Assembly (NCBI GenBank): GCA_009763385.1
Contig: CM019827.1
Location: forward strand, 118,491,964-118,555,963
DNA from: Coix lacryma-jobi var. lacryma-jobi
Taxonomy: Eukaryota > Streptophyta > Magnoliopsida > Poales > Poaceae
Length of the DNA: 64,000 bases
Direction of reading: 5' to 3'
This document shows, piece after piece, positions 32,003 to 43,969 of the stretch. Both the position numbers and the translations under genes were made by a program. The notes under the pieces are model-generated. The model saw only the letters and a list, made by a program, of their open reading frames with translations. It was not told the DNA's origin and did not search any database. Numbering within the stretch: the first letter of the stretch is position 1; each line of letters opens with the position of its first letter.

Positions 32003-32282
32003 GGCCAATCTCAATGGTGAGTTTCATTTTGTTGTTTCCAAGACTGTCATGTCATATGAAACAAAATGGAACTTGAATGAAACTCTCCATTGAGAGCGAG
32101 AGTTTCATTCTAAAGTTTTATAAGCATTAAATTTTATGACTCATAGAGAGTTGGTATACGTGCTGAGTTTCATGTACATGAAACTCATTTCTTCTCTCCC
32201 TTCTTAAATACAATGTCATGTCATCAAAAGTGCTTATGTGACAGCATATTTAATGCAAATGAAACTTTCATTGAGATTGGCC
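32003..32282. mobile_element. Tourist-like MITE (280 bp)
   Basis: Terminal repeats GGCCAATCTCAATG and CATTGAGATTGGCC are exact, with target duplication TAA at 32000-32002 and 32283-32285. The interior is rich in GTTTCAT/ATGAAAC. Confidence 0.9.
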
Positions 32283-33814
32283 TAAAAACCATGAAGTTAT
32301 GAAAGCACCCAAAGACATTGTCACATTAGCCGTCCAAACCACATGTGGTGAAGTGGTGGTGGCCGAAAACATCGGGCGGAGCCATAAACGGTTTGCGAAG
32401 TACGTATCTGCCGAATGAATCGTCCATCAAGTTGAATCAACGGCAATGACGAGGTGCTGCACGAAGCTGATGCAAGGTTGGACTTGGGCTAGAAATTAAA
32501 GAGACGACCAATCCGAAACTGGACGTCAGGGACGCACGCAAACGCAATGCAAAATGCAACGAGTCTCCTCCCATGCAATGCAATGCAGTGGTAGCACGCA
32601 AATACACGCAAGCGCAGCTATCAGCTATCCCGGTCCCGGACGGCAGAAAGCGGCAGCGGCAGCGGCAGCGTGGTGGTGACCCGGCTGCTGGCCCCCGGTG
32701 GGCTTCGGTTTCATGCGTGCTGACCTGGTAGTCAGTCTCTCCCGGTTCGTTTCCTAGCAATTTTTATTTATTTGTCACATCGGATATTGTGACACTAGTT
32801 TAGTCTATTAAAAATAAATTAATTATAAAACTAATTGCATGACCATATGCTAATTACTAAGACAAATCTATTAAGGTAAATTAATCTATCATTATCGAAT
32901 ATTTACTGTAGCATCACATTGTCAAAACATGAACTAATTAAGTTTAATAGATTTGTCTCGTGAATTAGTCCCCGGCTGATAAATTAGTTTTTTAATTATT
33001 ATATTTTTAATAGGCTAAACTAACATGCCCTCACTCTCTCTCACGATTCATTCCATCCAGAAATCATTCCTTACTAGATCGAGATCGAACTAAAGGAGTC
33101 TTGGTGGATCATATCGAATATTGTGATATTAAGTTAGTCTATTAAAAATAGACTAATAAAAACAAATTATATATTACGTCAGTAAACCATGGGATGAATT
33201 TATTAAGACTAATTAATTTGTCAGTTTACTGTATCACAACATTATCAGATTATGAACTAATTAGACTAAAAAATATCTCGAAAAGTTATCGCAATCTATA
33301 TAATTAGTTATTTTTGGTCTATATTTAATAGTCGATATATTGTTTAAATATTCGATGATACAAACTAAACACCCCCTAAAGAACTACTCCAGCACGACCA
33401 GCAATATCAAATAAAATCGAAAATAAATAAATAAATTAGTGCCAGCAACTGATTATATATCACTCTACATTGATCCAGCAGGACCTATTATCAGTTATTA
33501 TTGCCTTTGTGAATACTCATACTCCTATGTACTGTACTACTGGTGTACTCCTATCTAGCACCTTGCAGCTAGCATCGCATGAAAAGTAAAGTTAGGGAAA
33601 TAATAATGAATCAATACAGCTTCATTTGGCTGGCCGCAGAATTAACAAAACCGTACCGGGCCGGCCGGCCACTGATCTGGGAAACAAGTTACAGAAAATG
33701 CAAGCTAAGAAATCATCATCATTTGAGCTAATTAATAAGCTGAACGACTGAGGCGACCATGCATATATGTTGAATGTCGTCTACTCCATGTACGTACGTA
33801 GTACGTTCTTCACT
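32283..33814. other. 3' side of the WRKY gene: two related MITE copies
   Basis: Two related AT-rich MITE-like blocks are at about 32760-33030 and 33105-33378, the second ending CAAACTAAACACCCCC. Both share GAACTAATTA and TTAATAG phrases with the blocks at 29000-29333 and 38705-39013. The rest, up to the WRKY stop codon, is 3' UTR and flank with no gene. Confidence 0.55.
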
Positions 33815-36126
33815 TTACTGGGTCTCGCTGTTGCTGGTGGCCGTGTTGTTGCTGCTGCTCGTGACCACCGCCGCCACCGCGTTATTGCTGTTGTTACTCG
33901 TCGGCGCCGGCGCCGGCGTCGGGCCCTGCTGCTGTTGTTGCCCTTGGCCGTGATGAATTGGAATCGGAACTGCCTGGCCGCCTCCTATGATGGAGGTGAT
34001 GGCCGCCGCCAGCGCCACCGTGAAGTTGGGGTCCGCTGTGATGGCCGCCGCCGCCGCGGTGACGGTGTCCATGTGCGGCGGCGCGTCAGCCGCTGCCACG
34101 GCGACTCTGCCACCAACATGATTATTATTGTCCGATGTCGATGACGACGACATGTGCAGGCCGGAGAACTTGGACGACGACGAAGATTGGTGTGTGTTGT
34201 AGAGCGCGTGGTGCTGCAGCTGCTGCTGGACCTGGACCTGGACCTGCTGGTGCGGTGGCAGCGGCACGTGGAAGTGCGGCTGCGGTGGCCGTGCAGGCGG
34301 AGGAGGAGCACCACCACCGCCGGGCGGGCCGTTGGTGAGGTCGAGCGTGACGGTGGGGAACGGCGCGGAGGCGGAGATGGTGGCCATGCTGGATGAGCAC
34401 GGCAGCACGGCCCGCGCCAGGAAGCTGGAGGTGATGTCCCCGCTGGGCATGGAGCCGGACAGCAGCATGGAGGCTGCGGCGGAGGTGGTGGAGGCCATGG
34501 CCATGGCGGCGGGCGGGAGCGGGTGGTTGTGGCTGCCCTCGTAGGTGGTGATGAGGATGGAGCGGTCGTCGGCGCAGCGCTGAACCTGCGAGAGATGCGT
34601 CGTCAATTCTCAATTCGTCATGCCATGCGTGCGTGTGCCAGCTGGTCAGTCAAAGTCAGCAAAGGAAGCATCCCGGTCCAAGGTCCGAGAGGTGCGGTCA
34701 AAACACGCAAATAAATGCAACGCAAGCAGCCAGCTACTATAGCCAGGAAAGAAAAAGAAAAGGAAGGTGCGTGGCGTTGACTGGGTCTCTGACTCACCTG
34801 CTTCCGCACGGGGCAGCCGTTGGCCATGGTGCAGCGGTAGTAGGCTCGCGGGCATGGGTTGCCCTTGGCCATCTTCTGCCCGTACTTGCGCCACTGGCAG
34901 CCGTCGGCGATCTGCATCCGTCGTCAAACGGCCGGCCGCCGGCCACACGTGATGGTGACGATGATGAGAGAGAAGAAGAAGAAAAAAAGACAGACGAGAG
35001 AGAAGAAGACTTACGATTGGAGCTTCGGATCGCGCGCGCACCGAGACGCGCGCCTTCCTCATGCTTGCCTCCTGCTGCTGCTGCTGCGCTAGCTGCCTTG
35101 TTGACGTGTCCGGGCTGTCGCCGCGCTCCGCCGCCTGATGTTGGTCCTGCCGCCTGTTGCCGCCGCCGGTGGACGACGACCGCCGTGGGCTGCCTACCTC
35201 CGTGGACGAGTTGGACGTCTCCTCGGCCGCCGCCGCCGCCGGTCCTAGGCCGAGGAACTGTCTCGGCAATGGCGGCATGGCGGCAGCAGCAGCAGCGCCG
35301 TCGGTCGCCGCCGCCTGGGCCACATGTACAGCAGGAGGCATGAGCAGCAGCTGGGCCTGGCCGCCTGCCCGCGCCTGCATGAGATGCATCTGGAGCGCCT
35401 GGTAGCTGCTGGTGACCTGGGCCAGCATCCCGCGCAGCCGCTGGTTCTCGTCCTTCATGCGCGCAAGCTCCGCCTGCATCTTGTGCATGGCCGAAAGCTG
35501 CAACTGCAAGCAAAGAAGGGCGGCAAGTCAACAAGCAGTCACCCCGGCGTCGAAAGCTGATCCCACGTTAAATCAATCAACATACCTCGTCGGAATTGGT
35601 GTTCCTGCTCTGCTTGTGCTTGTCTTGGTCCAGCTCCAGCAGCCGGAGCCGGGTGTCGTTGGCGTTGCTGCCGGTGGTCATCGCCGTCGCTCGATCGTAA
35701 ATCTAATGTGAAGAAATGACAAGTCACAAGTACCGTCGTCCGTGATTGATGACACAAGGCAAGGCAAGGCAAGGTAATAAGGTAAGGTAGTAATTAACGT
35801 ACGTTAATGGTGAGGTCCTCCTTCTTGATGGCGAGGCAGCTGGCTGCTGATCCCGATCCGGGCTCAGGCGAGGTCTTGTTGTTATTAGCTGCTGCAGCGG
35901 CGGCGGCGGCAGCGCTCTTCCTGTCTTTGTCGTCGGAGAAGAAGTCCACCTCGATGGACCTGCTTGGCGCTGGCGGTGTTCCGTTCCCGTCGTCGGCGTC
36001 CATCGTCCTTGCTGTGCGGAAGTGGAACGTCGTGGGCGGCAGCAGGTTGAGGAAGCCGAGGGGCCGCGGCGACGCGTCCAGAGCCAAGAGACCACCACCG
36101 CCGCCGCCGAGGTGGCCCTTGTCCAT
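33815..36126 (-). CDS. WRKY transcription factor, group IIb (WRKY6/31-like)
   Basis: Five exons on the minus strand: 36126-35803, 35702-35586, 35503-35015, 34911-34798 and 34585-33815, giving 604 residues. All introns are GT/AG. The protein has an N-terminal KKEDLTIN, a coiled-coil/leucine-zipper LQLSAMHKMQAEL...ENQRLRGML (about 148-180), WRKYGQK at 317-323 and zinc ligands C337, C343, H367 and H369 (CX5C-X23-HXH). The intron inside the WRKY domain falls exactly at RKQ|VQR, the V-type intron diagnostic of groups IIa/IIb, and the coiled coil plus length favour IIb. It binds W-box DNA in the nucleus; group IIb members act in defence, senescence and phosphate responses. Long Ala, Gln and His/Pro-rich runs fill the linker and C-terminus. 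TTGAC W-box cores occur in its own introns. Confidence 0.95.
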
Positions 36127-36307
36127 CCAACAAACCGCGATAGATGAGATGAAGTCCGATCCGATTCGTGGTCAGCACCCAGCACAGGCTGATCGATCGA
36201 TGACGATGAGGATGGGTGGATCGGAGACGGAGGGGGATGGTGGAAGAGAAGCAAAGCAAAGGGGAGAAGAAGAGGAGGAAATCTCTGACCGCTGCCACAG
36301 GGCCGTG

Positions 36308-36316
36308 TATATATAA
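36308..36316 (-). promoter_or_regulatory. TATA box of the WRKY gene
   Basis: The minus strand reads TTATATATA, about 185 bp before the ATG at 36126. A (TTTTTA)n tract at 36316-36349 lies just upstream of it. Confidence 0.65.
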
Positions 36317-36349
36317 TTTATTTTTATTTTTATTTTTATTTTTATTTTT
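36316..36349. repeat. (TTTTTA)n microsatellite in the WRKY promoter
   Basis: About five hexamer units beside the TATA box. Confidence 0.9.
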
Positions 36350-36763
36350 TATAGTAACAAAAACGAAACAGAAGACAAGAGAAGAAGAATCGGCGGCGAC
36401 GCGACGACTGGGTAATAAAAACACAAGGGAAGAGGACATGACATCAGGAGCTGCGTCAGTGGGGCTGAGGGCCCGGCCATGGGAACGTGGCGCCTCCTCA
36501 CTGGCGTCAGGCCTGTAATTTCCCTGCCGGGCGACGAGGAAAGAGAGACGCGTACGACCGGACCGGATCGGATCGTCGTCGCCTCCCTCTCCCCCCGCAC
36601 GGCGCACGGCGCGCAGTCGCACACCGCCCGTGCCGTGCCATCCATCTCTTCGATCGGTCGCTTGCAGACGGCTGCGCGCGACTCGGCGACTGCCCTGTCC
36701 TCCTCCTCTTTCTCTCCTCCATCTCGTCCTATATCCATATCAACTTCACCTTCACCACCTTAA

Positions 36764-37602
36764 TAGGGAAAATTGGCTAATGGACACTAAAAGTGGAGGT
36801 CATTTGCTGACGAACACTTAAAGTGAAGTCATTTGCTGAAAGACACTCTACTTCTTATCAAACTTTCTTATAGACATTGTGGACAATAAAACAAATTTAT
36901 AAAATAGATATAAAATCATATAAGTGTTCAAAAATTATAGTATAAAATCTTAAAGAACTACATGATAAAATATTGTTTTGCACTAAAATAATCATTTTTC
37001 CTCCCTTCACAAATAAGCAAAATTATACCATGGTTAATTTGTTCATATATTTGTAGGACACTAAAATTCTTGGAAAAATCACAGAATGCGTACAACACCA
37101 AATCATGACTATGCTAAAAATATCGGCTCAAAATAAGAAAGATTAATATATCAATTAAGCTTGACAAAAGATAAATCTATAACTTACTCATGCTAAATAT
37201 ACCATTATAAACTTTATTATTTGGAGCTGATATTTTTAGCATAGTTATGGTTTGGTGATATACGCATTCTATGATTTTTCCAAGATTTTTAGTGTTCTAC
37301 AAATATATGAACAAATTAACCATGAAATAATTTTACTTACTTATGAAGGGTGGAAAAATGATCATTTTAGTGCAAAACAATATTTTGTCATATAGTTCTC
37401 ATCATATAGAGTGTAGAATATTTTATAGTATAATTTTCTGGCACTTATATGATTTTATATCTATTTGTAAATTTGTTTTACAGTCCATGGTGTCTATCAG
37501 CAAATTTGACAAGAAGTAGAGTGTGTTTCAGTAAATGGCTTTACTTTGAGTGTCCACCAGTAACCGACCTCTACTTTCCGTGTCCGTTGGCCAATTTCCC
37601 CT
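36764..37602. mobile_element. fold-back element with ~400-bp inverted arms
   Basis: The left end AGGGAAAATTGGCTAATGGA and right end TCCGTTGGCCAATTTCCCCT are inverted. The similarity continues inward on both sides for roughly 400 bp (shared ACACTCTACTTCTT, ATATAAAATCATATAAGTG, AATATTGTTTTGCACTAAAAT and TTAATTTGTTCATATATTTG), so nearly the whole element is one imperfect palindrome. No transposase is present. Superfamily is uncertain: a Mutator-like long-TIR MITE is possible. A clear target duplication is not visible. Confidence 0.85.
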
Positions 37603-37700
37603 AAATACAAACTCCCTTATCCAATCAATTCTTATAATTCGTGTTAGTTAATTTTTTTTAACTTTAACTAACAATTTCATAAAAAGGAATAATAACATCT

Positions 37701-38045
37701 ACTCCCTCTATTCTCTGTTGTTAGGTGTGAGGAGAGTGATTTCAGATATCAAGAAACCAAATTCAATGAAGCGGAACATTAAAACGCATTAAACACCACC
37801 CTCCTGTCTGCTTAAAAATGTCACGTCGATGGCGTTGATTGGTTCTTTTCCCTTTTGCATGCAGCAATACATTTGGTTTTATCTAACCAGGCTTTAAATC
37901 CGGTGCTTGATTAATTGCTGAACAACTCTATGGGCTGCCGCTTGGAGTCCTTGCCAACGCACTCCTCGATTTTTTCTACCACGCCTAACAAATGGATAAT
38001 TATGTAAAATGCTATGGCGCCCAACAAAAGATAACGGAGGTAGTA
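37701..38045. mobile_element. Stowaway-like MITE
   Basis: CTCCCTCTATTCTCTGTTGT at the left is inverted, with mismatches, as CAACAAAAGATAACGGAGGTAG at the right, with TA at both edges. Confidence 0.7.
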
Positions 38046-38704
38046 TGATATAAAATGAACATATTATGAAAATATATTCGAAGATATATCTAATGATATG
38101 AATTTGATACTATCAATCTTGATAGTTTTTTTCTAAAAATTTGGTCAAAGTTTAAAAAGTTTGACTAAGACAACTATAAGAATTGATTCTTTTATGGACG
38201 GAGGGAGTACATACATACATCATATAATAATAATAACAATAATGATAATAAAATAATCATAATTATAATCATCATCTTTCTATCTGCTTTGTCATTTCTT
38301 TAACAGGTTGGATCCCTTCAGTTAATTTCCCTCGGCTCGACTCGTCTTGACCCGACCTCTCTCTGGTCTTCAGGCGGCGTACAAACCCACCATCAGAATC
38401 AGAATCGGACAAGACGACGACCAAAATAATGCAAGAATGAAGAAATTATCTAACCACAACTAAAACTCCCCATTCGGCATGCAGCTGGTACCAGTAAACT
38501 CTCCATGTATATATCATACAATACTAGATAGGCATGTGCGATTTGCCGCGCCACTATATGGTACTTGGACAGTTACTACATGTTGATTTCATCTTCTTAC
38601 GTCCTTCCTTGCTGGTTTGCAGGTAAGTTTCTCGGGAAGAAGGAAAGAATCTTATGAACTCGTGTAGCTCAGCATCATATTATTCTACTTTGTTTCGTTC
38701 TCAG

Positions 38705-39013
38705 CCTAAAAACTTTTCACCTATTACATAAAATGTTTGGACACATGCATAGAGTTCTAAATATAGACTAAAAATAACTAATTACATATATTGCAATAAC
38801 TTTGCGTGATGATTTTTTAAGTATAATTAGACCATGATTTAATAATATTGTGCTACAGTAAATATGTGCTAATGATAGATCAATTAGTCTTAATAAATTT
38901 GTCTAATGGTTTCCAGACGAAATATGTAATTTGTTTATTAGTAGTCTATTTTTAATAGACTAAATAAGTGTCACAACATTCGATGTGTCACTTAATCATC
39001 CAACTAAACACCT
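38705..39013. mobile_element. MITE-like block, CAACTAAACACC family
   Basis: AAAAACTTTTCACC and the right end CCAACTAAACACC, with the interior GATGATTTTTTAAGTATAATTAGA, match the blocks near 29000-29333 and 33105-33378. Confidence 0.6.
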
Positions 39014-39360
39014 AGTATTTGATATTTTGAGCAATATCATTAAACAACCTTGGATTGGAATATTGACCAACGGAGAAGAAAATTAAAACTACCTCTCATC
39101 ATCGGTTGTGAAAAAAATAGACACAAATAAAAGTGTTAAATAAAATGTGTCGATTACATGCTAGTTTAGCTTGACACAAAGCAATCATATGACGATGCCT
39201 CGATGGCCGGGAGGAGCTAGGAGGTTTCTCTTTGCACCAATACTCCCGTGTATAAAGATTTTACTATTTACTATATCGTCAAGAAAGCAATCAATAACTC
39301 GCACCATATATTATCATATTGATACGAATTAGAGAGCAGTCTCGTATGTATAATTATGTA

Positions 39361-39617
39361 CTCCCTCCGTATCGCTTTTAGATGACGTTTTGGACAAGGT
39401 TTGAGTCAAACATTGAGAATATAAATCATGAATAACTTTTAAATTATTTAGTTTAGATATAAAAATCATATAAATAAATTTGTCTTGAAAAGTACTTACA
39501 TAAAAATATACATATACTATTTTCTAACAAATATTTTTAAAAATACAAGTGGTCAAAGTTGCACTTTGGAGACCGTGTTGCTATCCTAAACGTCATCTAA
39601 ATGCGATACGAAGGGAG
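39361..39617. mobile_element. Stowaway MITE (257 bp)
   Basis: CTCCCTCCGTATCGC...TTTAGATGACGTTT is inverted at the right end (AACGTCATCTAAATGCGATACGAAGGGAG), with TA target duplications at 39359-39360 and 39618-39619. Confidence 0.9.
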
Positions 39618-39619
39618 TA

Positions 39620-41099
39620 TTGATGTGTCTGGCTGTCGGCCAATGTGGATGTGCGTGAGATTGATGATAATTCCACCAACTAAATACAGAAAACAAGAAG
39701 ATGATAGACCACCTCATTTCTCAAACAAAATATCCTCTAAAGGTACGCTTCCGCTTCCAACTTGTCTTTACCCCCAAGTGTTATTAGTCCCTCTTTACCT
39801 ACCTACTAGCTTCATTCGTCCATCATATTCTATGCTAATGCTAATACTAGTATATTTCTAAGCGCTCTTCTTTTTTCCAATTATTGTAAAAATTATTTGT
39901 TTTCATATTTAATTTAGTGATACTTATTTTATGTCATAAAGGCTTATACTTTTTATATAACTTTGGTTAAAATTTAAATTGTATGAGAATTACAGCATTC
40001 TGTTGGTTAGTTGTGTTATGAGCAAATAAAAGATGTATAGAGTAGCTCCTACGAGTTTATATTGTTGTCAAATAAATTATAAGAGAGAAGATAGTTGGTT
40101 CGTCGGGGTGAGGCCACGAAGGAGAGTTACTCTGAATTTGGTTCGTGGGCTCAAGTGAGATATCCCGGGTATGTACTAGATGATCGTTTGGTTCTGTTGG
40201 TTCGGGTCGTTTGGTTGAGGAATTATGTGGGTTTGTGTTCAATACAGAAGGGAATATATCCTCATATGTGGGTTGGAATGGTTCCTCCGATAAAAGGGGA
40301 CGAGCTCAATCCACGCGTTCACGACATTCTGCTCTATCTCGCAGGCCAACTCTGGGAGGTGGCATCCAACATAGGTGAGCTTGGGGAGGTAGCGGTGTTC
40401 GACGTGGGTGAGCTCGAGGAGGTGGCCTCCAACGCGTGTGACCTCGAGGAGGGGGTGGCCGACGCGAACGAGCTCGAGGAGAGGGCAACGGGCACGAATG
40501 AGCTCGAGGAGGTACCTTCCGACGTATGCGACCTCAGGGAGGAGGTGGCCGACGTGGACGAGCTCGAAGAGACGGTAGCAGGCACAGATGAGCTCGAGCA
40601 AAGGGTGATGGGCTACACGCGGCATCTGGCCATGGTCGTCATGGCCTGCATGAGAGATGGCCAGGGCCTAGGGGCTCGCGCAGGGGCAGCATGGCGTGGT
40701 GTCCGCCGAAGACACTGGGCTCGGGCTAGGGTATGACATGGATGAGCGGAGGAAGAAGATAAGAGAAGAAAATAAAGAGATGACAAGTGGGCCCCACTAT
40801 CAGTACAGTTAACGGTGTTAAAATGACATCCATTTTATCTCTTTCTATTTTTGCAATCAAACAAAAAATTGACTTTAACCTAATCCCTAAGAGCAAGTAT
40901 AATAGAAGACTGCTGAGGTGAAAGAAAAAAAGAAAAGAAAGAAAAGGAAGGTGGGTTGTAAGCTTACAGCCAACTCAAACACTGGAAAGACTCTATGAGA
41001 GAAGGCTAGAAAGGGAAAAGCTATATAAGTAAATTAATCAATATATATAATTTAGCTAATAAGTGAGTTGTAAGGATCTATACAGTCAGCTAAAGATTA
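39620..41099. other. intergenic DNA around the doubtful frame
   Basis: Apart from the open frame at 40095-40736, only a MITE-like AGAGCAAGTATAATAG segment (about 40890-41090) stands out. Confidence 0.45.
40095..40736 (+). other. open frame with 30-bp repeats, doubtful gene
   Basis: A 213-codon frame whose middle (about 40365-40610) consists of a 30-bp tandem unit, coding for decapeptides of the type ELEEVASNAC and DLEEGVADAN. Both strands stay open across the repeat because of its GC-rich, phase-locked structure. No domain is recognised, there is no convincing promoter, and neither end looks like a protein terminus. It is more likely repeat or transposon-derived DNA than a gene. Confidence 0.3.
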
Positions 41100-41336
41100 C
41101 TCCCTCAGTCCCTTTTTAAATGTCGTTTTCGGTTTCCATGTCACAACTTTGACTCAATTTGTAGTAAATGCATACAATATTTGTATCTCCAAATAGTTTT
41201 GTTAAAAAACTAGATTTAAAGATTCTTTCCAATGATACTAATTATATACAATAAATATTAATATTTTTTTAATATATATTTAGTCAAAGATGTTTTTCGG
41301 GAAACGAAAACGATAGTTATTTAGGGCAGAAGGGAG
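41100..41336. mobile_element. Stowaway MITE (237 bp)
   Basis: CTCCCTCAGTCCCTTTTTAAATGTCGTTTTCG is inverted at the right end (CGAAAACGATAGTTATTTAGGGCAGAAGGGAG), with TA at 41098-41099 and 41337-41338. Confidence 0.85.
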
Positions 41337-42840
41337 TATATTATTAGTCTTGTTTTAAACCAAACACGAGATGGATTTTCATCTATAAGAAAAAAAAACT
41401 GAATTGGACCCCACTTAACCCACGGTGAACGAGCGGCCGGGCGGGGCACGTGCACGTGTGGACAATGCAAAGCAGCCAAGCAAGCAAGTCAAGGCCGGTC
41501 GGGGCAGGGTGGGGAAAACTGGGAAGATCGGGACCGGTCCAAGATGCCTGCGCTGACGCGCTGTGCTGAGCATCGATCGCTACGCGTCCAGCAGTACGAT
41601 TCATTTTCTGGTCTCAGTTCTGACTATCCGCACTCGCGTTCCTCTATTTCCCCCTCTATACTGCCTAGTCATCAAGATTCTCTCCTTTATATTCATTTCT
41701 CCCGCATCCATCCATCCTCTATATCATCCTTTATCCACTGTGGGCCCACTTGTCACTTTATCTAAATATATCCATGAGAGATCTAGTTTTGAAGAATTAA
41801 TTGCAACGAATTTAATGGTGCAATCGAAATTTAATTTGGGTTTTCGGTTTATGAGATATTATATTTTTTATTGCAAAATCCGATGGGGCCCACACCTTCA
41901 GTACATGCTAGTGGTGGGCGCTGTCTGCTGCTCCGTTCGCTCCTGATTGGCCCATCGATTCAGCGTACGTCCGCCAACACGCTAGAAATACCGAACGCTC
42001 GACTCGTCCGCTTCTTTAGCGTGTAGTATAACGTATCCGCTGCAGACTTCCTTTTCTTTATTTGCGTCCTGCAGTACTATTTAGAGATACGCAGTGCAGT
42101 CAGTCTAAGCCTGGTCTGGCCGGCCAGCCGTCGGGGGGTCGATTGGTGCACTCCTCTCCCCTTTTTGCATGCACGCGAACCTCGTGTTCGGCTAGGTGCC
42201 GAGGGGTGACCTTTTTTCTTCCCCTCTTCTCTCGCTCAAAAGTACTCCTTCATATTTATTACTTCGTTTGGCACAGCTCAGTTTCTGGAAAAAAATTATC
42301 ATTAACAACTATTATTAATGATGAATTTTTTCTTCCTAGATATTTTTAAATGGTTTATCAGACTCTCTACACGGAGATGAATAGATGATGTATGCACACT
42401 AAATGCCAATAGGATAGTATGGAGATACGACGTAACTTATTCGTAGATCTATTGACGCACGAAAGAAATAGATTTCGCAGATATCTTTCCGTCGATATAA
42501 AATATTATGTTAGATGCATCACAAAAAGGTCTATAATGTAGATTTTGTGAGTTGCAACACCACTCTCCATGGCTATGTTAATTCTACAAACTCTTATTTT
42601 CGGATTAAATATTGTTTTTAATGTCAGTATTTAATCAACATCGTTATTTATCGTGCGATCCATGTGTTTTTAGTACAAAAGTTGTTGTCCCAGAGCAAAG
42701 CATGGACATACAACCTAGTGTAAAAAGAAGTGAAAGAATATATATTGCTACAAATATTGTCGTCTTTGAAAAAAAAATGTCATTAACAATAGCTATATAT
42801 ATATATATAGCTATTATTAATGATGATTTTTTTGAGAGGA
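41337..42840. other. intergenic with two related short hairpins
   Basis: No gene. Two related palindromic repeats, each flanked by A-runs and T-runs, lie at 42299-42323 (TCATTAACAACTATTATTAA) and 42780-42823 (arms TCATTAACAATAGCTATATA, one mismatch in 22). Confidence 0.5.
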
Positions 42841-42848
42841 TATGGATA

Positions 42849-42903
42849 GGAGGGTGTTTATTAGGAACAGAGGATAGACAATGGCACAAATAAACCCAAC
42901 TTG
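42849..42903. repeat. ~55-bp repeat shared with 48187-48241
   Basis: GGGTGTTTATTAGGAACAGA...GCACAAATAAACCCAACTT is nearly identical in the two places. GGGTGTTTATT and AATAAACCC at its edges are partly inverted, suggesting a transposon end. Confidence 0.75.
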
Positions 42904-43436
42904 AGTTTTTGAAAGGGTATTGTTGGCAGTGACCTTATTTTATAGGTTCTTGATCTCCATAGACATTGCTTCCATTCTCTTTGAGAATGTCGATCCGGCT
43001 ATTCAGGTCATTGTTTTTCTCTCCATTCGTGAATGGCTGGGTTCGGGCGGCGGTGACTGTGGAACGAAGATGAAGCTCATTAATTAGAGGCGGTACAATG
43101 AACAAGCCCTAAGAACAATCGTGCAAGAAGATACCTCATAGCTTGACTTGTCCTCGCTCATATATGAGGGTATACATCAATTCACGCAGTCGTGCCACTC
43201 TGTTGTACTCAAGCAGTTGTAGCACAGCTTGACGACCACCGTGGATAGACACGAGCTCATCTGTTCCCCTGCAGTTGTGGCACAACTTGGTGGGTTTTCC
43301 TGTGCCCCCGGTCCAGGATGGCTTTGTGGTGGGGTTTTCTTTTGTTCGTGGCTGAGGACAGCTTCACAACGCCTTTTCCTTTGTTTGTGGCCGAGGACGG
43401 CTTCGCGGCGCCTCCTGGCTTTCTCAAGCACATGGC
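42904..43436. other. unassigned sequence, partially duplicated at 44046-44250
   Basis: The blocks GCCCTAAG(A)AACAA..GCAAGAAG.TACCTC, CAGTTG.GGCA..ACTT and TTTTCTTTTGTTCG are present here and again at 44060-44215 in the same order. The reverse strand has a cysteine-containing open frame (43177-43485) that I cannot assign. Confidence 0.45.
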
Positions 43437-43961
43437 TAGCCATGTCGACGGGGACCCGTTCCCCGATTCTCCGTGGGAAATTCACCCATTAGGAGACGGT
43501 GATGGTACAAATTTTATCCCATGGGAAATTAAACGGGGACCCGTGGACGGGGACGAGAATGGTATACAGTCCCCCGTCCCTGTTCCCCGCGGGGATCCGA
43601 ATGGTTAAGTTCTATTTAAAAAAGTCCAATTCCTATGTATAATACAAGATTAAATCTTATGTGTATACAAATTATGATAAATTGTTGGATACATATATCT
43701 ATTAATTATTTAAAATCATATATTATTTACTTATGTGTATTTGAGATTTATTGTGTTGCTTTGCTGAGTGTCTATTTTATTATCATGTAGTATAATGTTG
43801 ATGTGGGGATGGGGATCCCCGCGGAGATAAATCCCGAGCGGGGATGAGGAAGAAGTGTTCCCCGTGTGCCTTCACGGGGATGGGAATGGGGAAAAAATTC
43901 TCCCGCGAGAACGGGGATGGGGTAGTAACCCCCGATGGGGAATTCTCCGTTGACATCTCTA
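43437..43961. mobile_element. hAT MITE rich in CCCCG/CGGGG (525 bp)
   Basis: TAGCCATGTCGACGGGGACC at the left and GGAGAATTCCCC-type ends (…CTCCGTTGACATCTCTA) at the right are imperfect inverted repeats. The 8-bp flanks CACATGGC (43429-43436) and CACATGGT (43962-43969) differ at one base, fitting a hAT target duplication. The interior has many GGGGATGGGGATCCCCGCGG-like blocks. Confidence 0.8.
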
Positions 43962-43969
43962 CACATGGT

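Larger units (their letters stand above)
37603..39360. other. intergenic, MITE remnants
   Basis: Contains the elements listed at 37701-38045 and 38705-39013, plus a Stowaway right half ending GGACGGAGGGAGTAC near 38212. No gene seen. Confidence 0.5.
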
